A stretch of 64,000 bases of DNA from Pictodentalium vernedei (lineage: Eukaryota > Mollusca > Scaphopoda > Dentaliida > Dentaliidae): positions 146,196,840 to 146,260,839 of the forward strand of contig CM062296.1 in assembly GCA_031216915.1 (NCBI GenBank), written 5' to 3'. Positions 35,701-43,037 of this stretch are shown piece after piece. The position numbers were made by a program, and so were the translations under genes. How positions within the stretch are numbered: position 1 is the stretch's first letter; each line of letters starts with the position of its first letter. The notes beneath the pieces were generated by a model that saw nothing but the letters and a program-made list of their open reading frames with translations, ran no database searches and was not told where the DNA came from.

Positions 35701-36733
35701 AACTGTTCCAAATCCTCCACTTCCCAGCAACTGTCCAACAGTATAGGCTTTTTCAAAGGATTCTTTTTCTTTTCCTGAAAATAAAAAAAAATTTTTTACT
35801 TAACATCTTGTCTGTAAACACAATACGTGTGATTGGTAGATGGGATGTTATGATAATCATTTTCGAACCACACCTACATGCATGCCGTTACCTTTTTTCA
35901 TATTTGGACTGTAAAAATCGCGGGTGCCTGTCAAGTCCCTGGTAACCCAACCTCACACTCTCCTCCCAAAATCCCAAATAAACAAACACCCTCCCCTCTC
36001 CTTCTGGACTCGGACCATATGTTAGAGACCAAGAGCTAGAAATTACCGAAGTTGCCCTAACTAGGAGCCTCCTTCGTTATCCCCTCCTCCCACTTTCCTT
36101 CAGAAGGAAAGTGGGAGGAGGGGGTAACGAAGGAGGATCATAATTAGATACCTAGGAGATAATGAGTGCTTGGTCCCAGCTAGGACTACTATCACAGGGC
36201 GCGAGACCCGTAAGAAAATTCGCCACCATGAGGACAACATTTTTCTAGTTGGCCCTGCTTCCACACAAGCAGTTAGTTTTTCAATAGTGCATGAACTGAA
36301 ATGAAAGTATTCATAATGGTTCAAGAACCTATTCCTGGAAGTTTAAACAATCGTAAAAGTTGAAAATCCTCTCGACTCGTAGAGTTACATGTATACGGAA
36401 TACTGATATTCTCTAAGACCAAAGACTAAATATATTGTCAAATTTAATTAAGATAGAAACAAAGATCGAATAAATCCAAACGAGTTATAAGGTGATAAAA
36501 ATATCCAGTAAAAAAAGCGCATTCCCAAACTTTAAACAAATCATTTCAGACCATCATACTCCATGCTACTACATGTACAGAGAACAGCGTGTGGCGCGGT
36601 CTGCAAGACATCAGCGGCATTGGTTGTAAAATCCTGCATAGAATTATCAAACGCACGTACCTAGATTTTCTTTTCCTCCGTGAAAATTGGAATTACACGA
36701 GAACATATTCAAACCAAACTTTTTTCCAAACAT
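20571..36733 (-). CDS. PIM: PIM-family serine/threonine protein kinase, six coding exons (join)
   Basis: Coding exons on the minus strand are 36733-36661, 35774-35668, 34812-34765, 33502-33139, 22118-21942 and 20752-20571, predicting 316 residues, close to vertebrate PIM1 (about 313). Every junction is GT-AG and every phase joins cleanly. Visible motifs are the glycine loop [10 protein letters not shown] (residues 41-50), the VAIK lysine (64), the alphaC glutamate (85), the PIM-type hinge EKPEP (116-120, with the extra proline typical of this family), HRDLKDEN (160-167), DFG (181-183) and PPEW (204-207). As in known PIM kinases there is almost nothing beyond the catalytic domain. PIM kinases are constitutively active cytosolic and nuclear Ser/Thr kinases in growth and survival signalling; that role is carried over from the family. 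The start is supported by an in-frame TAA two codons upstream. PIM subfamily is clear; which vertebrate paralogue it matches cannot be said. Introns are about 0.89, 0.86, 1.26, 11.0 and 1.19 kb. Confidence 0.95.
20897..21137. mobile_element. hAT-like MITE, sibling of 11468, in PIM intron 5
   Basis: CAAATAAA at 20889-20896 and CAAATAAG at 21138-21145 form an 8-bp target duplication with one mismatch. The left terminus is CAAGCCTGG and the internal GAATGAGGTCCCCAGAGGG block matches the sibling. It sits about 145 bp upstream of the exon 6 acceptor. Confidence 0.88.
21289..21533. mobile_element. TA-flanked MITE, family D, copy 1, in PIM intron 5
   Basis: The left end is CAGTACAGTCGCAGTGG and the right CCACGGAGGCCGTACAG followed by TA. 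The core hairpin is AATGAAGCACCGGGTTTTAC with its inverse and an ATTAATT shoulder. Confidence 0.88.
21942..22118 (-). CDS. PIM: PIM kinase exon 5 (activation segment end, C-lobe)
   Basis: This 177-nt exon lies between acceptor TTTTCAG and donor TAGTG|GTAAGT. It begins [19 protein letters not shown] (first glycine split with exon 4) and continues through [18 protein letters not shown]. It includes the PPEW equivalent of the APE motif and the conserved C-lobe aspartate in WSLGILLFD. Length and content match exon 5 of vertebrate PIM genes. The upstream intron is about 11 kb. Confidence 0.95.
22355..22420. repeat. Small hairpin (TGCATGAAAATGGTC family)
   Basis: CATAAATTTGCATGAAAATG / CATTTTCATGCACATTTATAG form a near-perfect hairpin. 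Related hairpins are at 28165-28240, and a half-copy is at 21210-21245. Confidence 0.75.
23086..23215. repeat. Dispersed repeat, copy 1
   Basis: Contains GGTCTTCCCAGGGGAGTAAA and GTGCTAACTGGCACACC, matching 38145-38350. Confidence 0.5.
23361..23704 (+). mobile_element. tRNA-derived SINE, full length, in PIM intron 4
   Basis: The head carries an A box (TGGCTCAGTGG) and B box (GGTTTGAATCC), an RNA polymerase III promoter. The body has GTGTCCTTGAGCAAGACACTT and CTCCGGGTACTCCGGCTTCC, ending AATAAATAAATAAG. It is inserted antisense to PIM. Confidence 0.9.
23737..24075 (-). other. Unassigned open reading frame, 112 codons
   Basis: A continuous minus-strand frame between the SINE and unannotated intron sequence, in the same direction as PIM. 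Residues about 27-100 ([12 protein letters not shown]...[11 protein letters not shown]) look protein-like, with mixed charge and no low complexity. I recognise no family. There is no strong splice acceptor at its start. It could be a decayed exon, a TE remnant or chance. Confidence 0.25.
24976..25231. mobile_element. TA-flanked MITE, family D, copy 2
   Basis: TA at 24974-24975 and 25232-25233. Ends are CAGCACGACCGCCGTGG and CCACGGAGACTGTACTG. The core is AATGAAGCACCGGGTACAAC with its inverse. Confidence 0.9.
25659..26102. mobile_element. CAGGCCTGGC-ended element with 6-bp target duplication, copy 1
   Basis: TATGAG at 25653-25658 and 26103-26108. Termini are CAGGCCTGGCATTTTCAGG and the inverse-type TTCCAGGCCTG. 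It contains a C-rich stretch next to GGGCCTTACTGAGGCCC and paired GTCTCTGTGAG-like arms. A sibling in opposite orientation, with its own 6-bp duplication, is at 56541-56977. Confidence 0.88.
27150..27402. mobile_element. TA-flanked MITE, family B, copy 3 (core deleted)
   Basis: Left TA at 27148-27149. Ends match family B but the central GGACCTCC hairpin is missing, leaving CTCATTGGATGAAACATTG. Its right TA (27403-27404) is also the left TA of a family C MITE. Confidence 0.9.
27405..27661. mobile_element. TA-flanked MITE, family C, copy 1 (back-to-back with family B)
   Basis: Terminal repeat CAGTACGTGGAGAGTG / CACTCTCCACGTACTG, TA on both sides. The core hairpin is TTTCAGCCATTGGACC with its inverse. 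It shares a single TA with the family B element on its left. Confidence 0.93.
28165..28240. repeat. Near-perfect hairpin, about 33-bp arms
   Basis: TTTATTTCTTTAAATTTACA followed by TGAAAATGGTC, then the full inverse. It would fold into a long stem in PIM intron RNA. Confidence 0.85.
29528..29727. mobile_element. TTAA-flanked MITE, family H
   Basis: TTAA both sides (29524-29527, 29728-29731). Termini are CCCCATGCACACTG and CAGTGTGTAGGGGG. The inner palindrome is AGAAATTTAATCAATTCTGT through GACAGAGCTCATTGAGCTCTGTC. A right-end fragment of the same family is near 28812-28865. Confidence 0.88.
30384..30635. mobile_element. TA-flanked MITE, family D, copy 3
   Basis: Left end CAGTACGGCCGCCGTG after TA, right end CAGCGACTGTACTG. 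The core is AATGAAGCACCGGG with its inverse (GGCGCTTCATT). Confidence 0.9.
31028..31265. mobile_element. TA-flanked MITE, family D, copy 4
   Basis: CAGTGCAGTCGCCGTGGAC on the left, CCATGGCGGCCGTTCTG then TA on the right. The core AATGAAGCACCGGGTTTTAC and its inverse are intact. Confidence 0.88.
31894..32115. mobile_element. Family C MITE, right end truncated
   Basis: CAATACGTGGAGAGTGTATT at the left after TA, with GGTTGAACCCGGAGGTCC in the core. The right arm is replaced by an imperfect repeat of the core and unrelated sequence. Confidence 0.7.
32250..32303 (+). mobile_element. SINE 3' tail fragment
   Basis: GGCCCTGGCTGTCGAAAG, AGTCGTTAACCC and an AGTAAATAAATAAA tail match the last 55 bases of the SINE. 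Confidence 0.75.
32569..32936. repeat. 184-bp tandem duplication carrying a half MITE
   Basis: GCTCATTGTGTT...CTTTCAA recurs at 32569 and 32753, period 184, with only a few differences. Each unit holds unique sequence plus the left 70 bases of a family C MITE. The second unit runs on into the complete MITE at 32861-33118. Confidence 0.93.
32861..33118. mobile_element. Family C MITE, 20 bp from the PIM exon 4 splice donor
   Basis: TA both sides (32859-32860, 33119-33120). Starts CAGTACGTGGAGAGTG and ends CACTCTCCACGTACTC. The core is CCAATGGACCTCCGGGTTTA with its inverse. Its right end lies at intron position about +20 relative to the donor at 33138. Confidence 0.93.
33139..33502 (-). CDS. 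PIM: PIM kinase exon 4 (N-lobe end, hinge, catalytic loop, DFG)
   Basis: The largest exon, 364 nt. It starts [10 protein letters not shown] after a TTTACAG acceptor and ends DTVYVDFY plus G at the donor G|GTGAGTATT. It carries the alphaC glutamate, hinge [14 protein letters not shown], and DFGSG, where DFG keeps the metal-binding aspartate. The open frame continues past the donor for 14 codons, but PIM homologues continue with [10 protein letters not shown], which is exactly what exon 5 supplies. A TA-flanked MITE ends about 20 bp into the following intron. Confidence 0.96.
34341..34555. mobile_element. Degenerate family A MITE in PIM intron 3
   Basis: GGGGACGACATTTGCAAAC, ATAGCTTATGACCCCTCC, a GATCTCAACGAGATC loop and GTGGTCATAAGCTA survive. 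The terminal CCCTTTACC is unrecognisable. Confidence 0.55.
34765..34812 (-). CDS. PIM: PIM kinase exon 3 (VAIK lysine)
   Basis: This 48-nt exon encodes [16 protein letters not shown], with the ATP-anchoring lysine as its fourth residue. The acceptor is CTTCCAG and the donor CAG|GTGAGT. Vertebrate PIM genes have a similarly tiny exon here (VAIKHV..., DWGE), so the intron positions look conserved. Confidence 0.93.
34940..35065. mobile_element. Family D MITE, internal deletion, in PIM intron 2
   Basis: Retains CAGTACAGTCGCC and the right arm with CCGTGGAAATATTG, but lacks the left inner arm and the AATGAAGCACC core. The bases at the deletion junction are ATCAACAAAATTTT. Confidence 0.8.
35205..35268. 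repeat. Hairpin with the GGACCACC core
   Basis: GATTTCAGTTGATGGACCAC with its inverse GTGGTCCATAAGCTGAAAT. The same core style as families B and C. Confidence 0.65.
35668..35774 (-). CDS. PIM: PIM kinase exon 2 (glycine-rich loop)
   Basis: The exon follows a pyrimidine-rich TTTTCAG acceptor and ends at CCA|GTAAGTTG. It is 107 nt and encodes [14 protein letters not shown], the nucleotide-binding loop [12 protein letters not shown] and IRRRDNLP. The ending matches the PIM signature in which this exon stops just before VAIK. It starts in phase 1 and ends in phase 0. Confidence 0.95.
36068..36138. repeat. Perfect-type palindrome upstream of PIM exon 2
   Basis: GGAGCCTCCTTCGTTA plus CCCTCCTCCCACTTTCC are mirrored almost exactly after a 6-base loop. 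It lies within intron 1. Confidence 0.8.
36661..36733 (-). CDS. PIM: PIM kinase exon 1 (start codon to first donor)
   Basis: It encodes 24 residues beginning [10 protein letters not shown] and ending KENL, plus one base of the next glycine codon. The donor reads G|GTACGTGC. The ATG has A at -3 and is preceded in frame by TAA AAA, so translation cannot begin further upstream in this exon. The segment lies before the kinase fold and is poorly conserved in the family. Its assignment rests on the clean splice join to exon 2 ([13 protein letters not shown]). Confidence 0.85.
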
Positions 36734-37300
36734 TTTTTAAAAATAAATATGAACTATGATTGAGAATAACTGAACTGAAGTATACACAATTTGTTTGTCG
36801 ATAATGTCCGTACTGGTTTCCTCGATGTTTAATATGATCCAGTATTCAAAACACACTATCCTTACTATCAACCAGTTTAAACGAATCTAATTATAGAAAT
36901 GGATCAATGCGCTGTTTGACCTACTGCACGGTTCCCGCCTATGTCGCAAAATTTTTGCTCTGCTTTGAAAACCCAGCATTTGTGATTGGCAGCACACTCC
37001 TATACCAATATCAGAAAAATGTTTCTCCTTGATATTTAAGTTCTCTAATTTGCTAGTTTTGCTCCAGACAAAGAATTATTTTATTTTGCGCATTCGCAAG
37101 TCCTCAGATTCGCGTTCGGTTTTGGCTCTTTGCCAGCACGTGTCCCAGTTTCGTTTGTATTCCTAGTATCGCGGAATTTAATGTTTTCATTAATGTTGAG
37201 CTTTCAGTCGAGACGTCATTGTCCAGACAGCCAATGAGAAACGAATTCCGCCTTTGCGAAGTTTACCCTGTACATCATTGTGCTATCACGTTGGAAATTC
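36734..37300 (-). promoter_or_regulatory. Probable PIM 5' UTR and promoter region
   Basis: This is the repeat-poor sequence immediately upstream of exon 1. It contains a minus-strand CCAAT (plus-strand ATTGG at 36985-36989), a second CCAAT on the plus strand at 37231, a CRE-like ACGTCA near 37213, and a GCGGGAA E2F-like string near 36935. No TATA box is obvious. The transcription start cannot be placed from sequence alone, and an upstream untranslated exon is possible. Confidence 0.3.
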
Positions 37301-38144
37301 GCGGGGAATGTGTCTGAACCTCGCACTAAGTTATTTTATTGTTAGCCTGAGGCAAATCCCAGCTATTAATACATAAAAATCTGCATACATAAAAGACAGG
37401 TGTTTAGTTGAGATTACAAGACTTGTTTTAAGATGCGTGCATACTACGGATATGAGATCGCATATTTTTTTCACAGCATTATTTATTTTTTGTTTGGTTA
37501 ATGTATGGGAATGCATCTATGAATAGTACACGTGGCACGACAATCGGGTTCAACAGGACACTGATCCGGATGTCATCAGGTGTACAGTCGTATTGTTTTT
37601 ATCAGTTTTAAAGACTGCGTTAGCAACAAGTAGTAATTAGATCACCTGTGGATCATTGAGCTGTGGTCACTCAATGATGCAAAGCGCAATACCTTGTATA
37701 AAATTTGATAATTAATAAAAAAAAGTCACATGCTTTATAGAAGTATATATATGTATTATATATATATATATCTCAAGTATCCCACCAGGCTTTGTGCTAT
37801 TGCCGAAAATGGACTGTAAATTCAAATATGTTCTGAAGCCAACATCTACAGGGTCCACGAACCTGGGTATACATACGGCATCCAGACCCCACTATGAAAT
37901 AGGCAGTGAAATTCGCAATTGAATATACCGTGTTTTCCCTGCTGCGTTACCTTCCAGTAAAAAAGTGCAATCAGCAATAACGTCGGAACACTTAACACAT
38001 GCATAAATGTAGGTACTAAAACTGTATTTTCGCTGGGTTTAATCTTGTTTGAATACCACGCCCAGAAATATTAGTACCATCGAGCAAATTATTGTCATCG
38101 TCGGACAATCATGGATACCACCTATGAGTGTGTCCAGGCTAAAT

Positions 38145-38350
38145 GAAGTGGGGGCGGGGGACAAAATATTTTATTCCCCCAATTTATTTAACTTCATTTT
38201 GGGTCAAGATTGTGTATTCCCCATAATTGAAGATCCAGGGTCTTCCCAGGGGAGTTAAATTAACTTCTCATGCTAACTGGTGCATCGTGGGTTCTTTTTG
38301 AAGACTCGTACCCAGAAAGTGAGAAACTTCCATAGACAAGTCGTACCCTG
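38145..38350. repeat. Dispersed repeat, copy 2
   Basis: Shares TCTTCCCAGGGGAGT, AACTTCTC and TGCTAACTGG with 23086-23215. A short AAATGAAGTGGG / CCCCCAATTTATTTAACTTCATTT pairing suggests a hairpin element, but its ends are not clear. Confidence 0.55.
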
Positions 38351-38367
38351 AATTCCAATGTGTTCTA

Positions 38368-38625
38368 CAGTACGTGGAGAGTGTATTATCACTAAATCAC
38401 CCACAGGGTGGAGATTCCACCCAAGCAATAATTTCAAATTTGTCGCAAAGCATAACCAGCACAAGCAAAGTTTCAGCCAATGGACCTCCGGGTTAAAACC
38501 CGGACGTCCACTGGCTGAAACATTGCTTGTGTTTTTTGTCGATATGTTCAAAATTTTAAAGTTGTAGCGTGGGTGATAACTCCACTCCGCGGGTGATTTA
38601 GTTACAACCCACTCTCTACGTACTG
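38368..38625. mobile_element. Family C MITE with an in-window empty site
   Basis: TA both sides (38366-38367, 38626-38627). It interrupts CCAATGTGTTCTA | TGTGCCTACT. The uninterrupted sequence is at about 40655-40674, so the boundaries are exact. Ends CAGTACGTGGAGAGTG / CTCTCTACGTACTG. Confidence 0.95.
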
Positions 38626-39004
38626 TATGTGCCTACTCGATTTGAATCGAAAATTTTCAGATGATTCGATTCGATTTCAGCTGCAGTAATTTGAAAATTT
38701 CGAATCGCAGAGATGTTCGCAATATATTATCATAAATATCTCCTAATTAAAACTCTTATTCTATCATGGCGTCTCCTGTGCCGGAGACCCGATGATAGAG
38801 ACTATTCTGTTGCGAAAACTGAATCGATTCCGTTTCTGCGATATTCCACATTTCAATTGACTCCCCAAAACGGCGCCGTTGAAATCTACACCGCATGAGT
38901 TGAGTCAAATGACTGAATTTTCCAACACCAGAGACACAGAGACGTGGTTGACAATATCTGCCATATTCCGCAGTTGCTGGAAGGTACACTAGCTGGATGT
39001 TTGC

Positions 39005-39060
39005 GGACGCTATGTGACCCTGGTTTTGAAAGTGTCATTAAACCCCAATAAACAAAAAAA
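39005..39060 (+). mobile_element. SINE 3' tail fragment
   Basis: TGTGACCCTGGTTTTGAAAG, TGTCATTAAACCCC and an AATAAACAAAAAAA tail. Confidence 0.65.
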
Positions 39061-39231
39061 ACATCTAGATGTTTGACTCCGGAAATCGATTTGAGGACCG
39101 ATTTGATTCGAAGTCTTCTGTCTGATTTGTCATGTGGAGGGGCAAGTATTCAAGTAGTCATGGGGTCAGTGGGCAAGTATTCAAGTAGTCATGGGGTCAG
39201 AACTAAATATCTTTTAAAGTTTTCAGCGACT

Positions 39232-39535
39232 GATTCGCGCTCCCGCGTTGTGTCCTTGGTCAAGGCACTTAACCCCGATTGCCTACATGGGGGCACGATG
39301 ACGCCCTGTACTAAGGCGTACTGCACGTCGAAGGTGCGCATGTCTTCAACCAATCGAACCCTGCCTGTGCCGCGGTGCAGAGTTCAGGGTTACGATGTTG
39401 GGGAGCCGACAGCTGCTCGTCGTTGCTCGGTGGTTCTCTCCGGGTTCTGCGGCTTTCTCCACCCGTAAAACTGTCACCGACATGATATGACCCTGGTTGT
39501 TAATGTGTCGTTAAACCCTAAAAAAAAAAAATAAA
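39232..39535 (+). mobile_element. SINE, head missing
   Basis: GTTGTGTCCTTGGTCAAGG, ACTGCACGTCGAAGG and GTGTCGTTAAACCC are present in SINE order, ending in an A-rich tail. The tRNA-like promoter boxes are absent. Confidence 0.8.
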
Positions 39536-39597
39536 AAAAAATCTTTTAAAGTTGCATTTTTTCAGAATTGTATTTTCTGTTTATGGAAATAACTTAT

Positions 39598-39687
39598 TGA
39601 AATGAACTATTAGCATTTTCAAAGATGTGGCAATTTGCCAGTTGGCAAATTGCCATATCTTTTAAAATGCTAATTATTCATTTCCGT
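39598..39687. repeat. Palindrome, about 40-bp arms
   Basis: TAGCATTTTCAAAGATGTGG and CAATTTGCCA are mirrored around the centre at 39642. Confidence 0.75.
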
Positions 39688-40170
39688 CATTTATATTCAC
39701 TTGTAGAAAATACATTTCGAGAAAATACAATTGTAAAAGTTTTAAAGTTTTGCATATTTCCCTGGAAGTGTGATTATCACGAAAAAAATGTTACGAAGGT
39801 TTTCGTTGAAGCGTTTGTATTTTGTCTCTATTCTTCCTTCCTTTTCCCATAACCATCTGCAGTTCATGGGTTTGGAAATTGGAAAATCACCAGTCAACGT
39901 GTTAACGATACTGCGCAGCGTCGAGCAGGAAAGCAGACATATACGTTCAGAAGAGCAGATGTGTTCAGCTGGGCTGGCTGGTATCATGCGATACCTTGTT
40001 GAAATAGGAATCTCGAATGTGTCGCGATTTCATATGAAATGTCTACTGAGTTCACATAAATCAGTATGAGCCGAGGTTTACAAGACTTGATCGATTTTAG
40101 TTAACGAGCTTCCTTAATTTAATGTCGTGACGAATTTGAAATTCTTTTTATCACATAATGTGTAATTTAA

Positions 40171-40353
40171 CCATTTACCTCACGAAACGACTAAACTGTC
40201 TAGTCTCAATTTTTGCATTTAAAACAAAGCTTATGACCTCTAACTGGGACGAGCTCTTCGTGTTCGTTCCAGTGAGGGGTCATGAGCTATGTTTCCGAAA
40301 ATATTTAGAACATTTCCTGCAAATGTCGTCTGCGATTTGTATTAGGTAAACAG
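40171..40353. mobile_element. Family A MITE, diverged
   Basis: After TTAA it starts CCATTTACCTCACG, keeps AAAGCTTATGACC, GAGCTCTTCGTGTTCG, GAGGGGTCATGAGC and TGTCGTCTGC, and ends TTAGGTAAA. Confidence 0.7.
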
Positions 40354-40631
40354 TCAATGAAATATGAGAATGTTAATTAAATTCTACACCCGAAACCAAC
40401 TCGCGCACAATGTTACAACATCGTTGACGTCTGACGTCATACCCATAGTAGACTTGTTGTGAATGATATTTCCTTAAGCTATTTGATGTTAATTGTGTGA
40501 TGAAAGACATTCTCAGCCCTTTCGAACAGTATGTCACATAAAGTCCTGATAAGTTGAGGTTGAAATTGAGCGGAAACGTCATTGGACGGTAAATTCAGCC
40601 AGGTCACTAAAAATAAATTACTTATTAAATT

Positions 40632-40711
40632 AACAATTCGTCCCCTGAGTTCCAATGTGTTCTATGTGCCTACTGGCACATAGAACACATTGGAACTCAG
40701 GGGACGAATTA
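40632..40711. repeat. Perfect palindrome, 34-bp arms; empty site for a family C MITE
   Basis: AATTCGTCCCCTGAGTTCC plus AATGTGTTCTATGTGCC is followed by TACT and the exact inverse. Interrupted or shortened relatives are at 38345-38640 and, inside the LINE, at 49973-50014. Confidence 0.9.
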
Positions 40712-41579
40712 TGTAGTCACGTTAAAAAAATGGACTCCCAACATTTGTGATGAAAATTTGCTAGAGGTTGTTAAGATTTTTCTCGGAAGATATTTTGTAA
40801 CTTGTTCTTTTCGACGAACGGCACAGAAATTCTCTTGTCCAAATTTGCATGGGGTTTGCCCCAGAAGTCACACAAAACCGTTTGGAAACGCGGTGTCCTA
40901 CCTAACGCCTCTTACACTCACAAGGGCCACTTTTTGCTGTGCACAATGTGTTGTTGCGCTCTGTGGAGTCCAGAAAATTGTTATCGAAGGGAGATAACTC
41001 TTGTTAACGTTCAGCCGGTATTTACATGTATACAAGCAAAAGCTGTGACAGCAGATCTGCTGAATATTTTTCAATGGGACGTCACTATAATACTTGAATG
41101 ATCAAAAATACGACAGCATCACCTCAGTCTGGACTTTCAATCACGGATGTCAATTTCATACCCTCTCTAACAACTTTTATTTTTTTTGCGTCAAAGGCGC
41201 AGTACAGTACGGAACACTACGAGATCACAAATTGTTATCATTACCACATATATATACAGAACAACTTTGTTGGTATCTTTTCATTCAGATATTTTGCTGA
41301 TGTAACTCTTTTTCTTTCTAATGGTCTTTGCCTTGCCAATGAGTATAGATCAATATTTTTGTACGATTTTATATTTTGTAGAAGACCTGAAAGTGTGGGG
41401 ATAATTTTCGTTCGTCAACAGGAATAAATGCATTATTCTTTTGGTAAACGAGAAGGTTCTATACCAGTAGTTTGGGAAAAGTTCCGGAGACATTGAATCA
41501 AGAAGTATTTCATTTTTGTTTACAGCCGCGTGAAGTTTCAAATCTGGATTAAGATTATTTTTTTCACCAATCCTACTGA

Positions 41580-41820
41580 CCCTTTACCCAACGGAACGGC
41601 CCAAACCGGTCAACAATATTAAGAAAAATCACCCTACAATTTTCAGTATTTTTTCATTTTTGCTTCAAAGACATAGGTTAAGACCCCTCTTTGGAACGAG
41701 CTCGTCGTGCTGGTTCCAATGAGGGGTCATAACCTATGCTTTTGAGACAAAAAATGGAAAAAAATTAGTTATGCAATAATTTTGTTTGCAAGTGTCGTCT
41801 GCTTTTCACGTTGTGAGAAG
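41580..41820. mobile_element. Family A MITE, right end eroded
   Basis: Starts CCCTTTACCCAACGG. Contains ACATAGGTTAAGACCCCTC, GAGCTCGTCGTGCTGG and GAGGGGTCATAACCTATG. Ends near TCTGCTTTTCACGTTGTG. Confidence 0.82.
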
Positions 41821-41847
41821 GAACACTCATAAAAAAAATATCTGAAA

Positions 41848-42788
41848 TGTTTTTTTTTTTTTTTTTTTTATATTTCCACAGAGGGAACACAGTTCTGTCT
41901 CTGACAATTAGTATTTAAAGAGTTTAGAGTTACTAAATAAGATTCTGTGATTGATCTTAAATTGAAGAGATTGTTGATAGGTATCGTCTGTTGTCTTAGA
42001 GGTTTGCCTATAAATATGTTGCCAATCGTTTTCTCCAATATTTTCATCTAATATGGGGAGCCACTTTTGTTGTATATGCGCTGAGTTCCTTTGAACCTTT
42101 TGTGGAGAAATATGGGATAGAAGTGACGTTTCCTTTTGTACAGAAGATAATGTCATGGACCAAGGGATCCATAATATACTCCAGTTTTTTGCTGCTGGAT
42201 ATTATATTTTTCCCCAACCTTGGTATAACATTCACCACCCAACGATAGGTAGTGAATGGTGGTGTATCAAAGTCGTATTTGCTCTTGAATTTTTGGAAAC
42301 TCAAAATAAACCCCCTGTCACAAGTTATGCCCTTTGTGCACCAGCGTCTGTAAAAGAAAGATTTGTTATTAATTTTTAAACGTTTGTTGTAAAATAGAGA
42401 GGATCTGGATCGGGGCTGTAGGCTCATCTTCTTTTAGGAATGCCCACGCATGAAGTACGTTCCTCCAGAAAGGATCCATTTGTTTGGGCACTTCTAGTAA
42501 ACACTCTTCAGTCAAAGGCCACACGTGGCTACCCCTAATTTTTTCAAAATTGTCTATAATTAAGTGTTTTCTACTGGGCCATTGTTTCGGGATCTAAACA
42601 GCTTTTTAACCCATACCACTTTTAGAGAGTGACGAAATGTTTTATGCGAGGGACTTTTAGTCCACCATTTTCAACTCTAACAAAGTATCTGTCCAAAAGG
42701 AGTCAACTTTTCACTATTTTAGATAGAAATCTAACAGACCGTGGCTGTTTCATTCGGGAATTGATGAGAAAACATATATACAATATAT
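41848..42788 (-). pseudogene. L1/Tx1-like LINE, 3' part of ORF2 (decayed)
   Basis: Two overlapping minus-strand frames read like the ORF2 region downstream of the reverse transcriptase. One (42427-42044) contains FFYRRWCTKGITC. The other (42156-41908) contains KTTDDTYQQSLQF and KINHRILFSN, matching the W..KG and fQ.kinhriL patterns of L1/Tx1 LINEs. Further upstream, frames near 42690-42600 give GGLKVPRIKHF, the usual GGL block. Several frameshifts and stops are present. A run of about 20 T (41850-41871) could be the poly(A) tail, though the ORF ends sooner than in full elements. A family C MITE adjoins its upstream end. Confidence 0.75.
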
Positions 42789-42790
42789 AT

Positions 42791-43035
42791 AGTGTATTAT
42801 CACTAAAGCACCCGCAGAGTGGAGATTCCACCCAAGCAATAATTTCAAATTTGTCGCAAAGCATAACCAGCACAAGCAAAGTTTCAGCCAATGGACCTCC
42901 GGGTTAAACCCGGAGGTCCATTGGCTGAAACATTGCTTGTGTTTTTTGTCGATATGTTCAAAATTTTAAAGTTATAGCGTGGGTGATAACTCCACTCCGC
43001 GAGTGATTTAGTCACAACCCACTATCTACGTACTG
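42791..43035. mobile_element. Family C MITE, left end short, adjoining Tc1
   Basis: The left end begins AGTGTATTATCACTAAAGC, without CAGTACGTGG. The core is CCAATGGACCTCCGGGTTAA with its inverse; the right end is CTATCTACGTACTG followed by TA, which also starts the Tc1-like element. Confidence 0.9.
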
Positions 43036-43037
43036 TA

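Noticed and set aside
42044..42427. Cellular gene on the minus strand
   Set aside because: The wording of the frame matches the L1/Tx1 ORF2 downstream region, with frameshifts.
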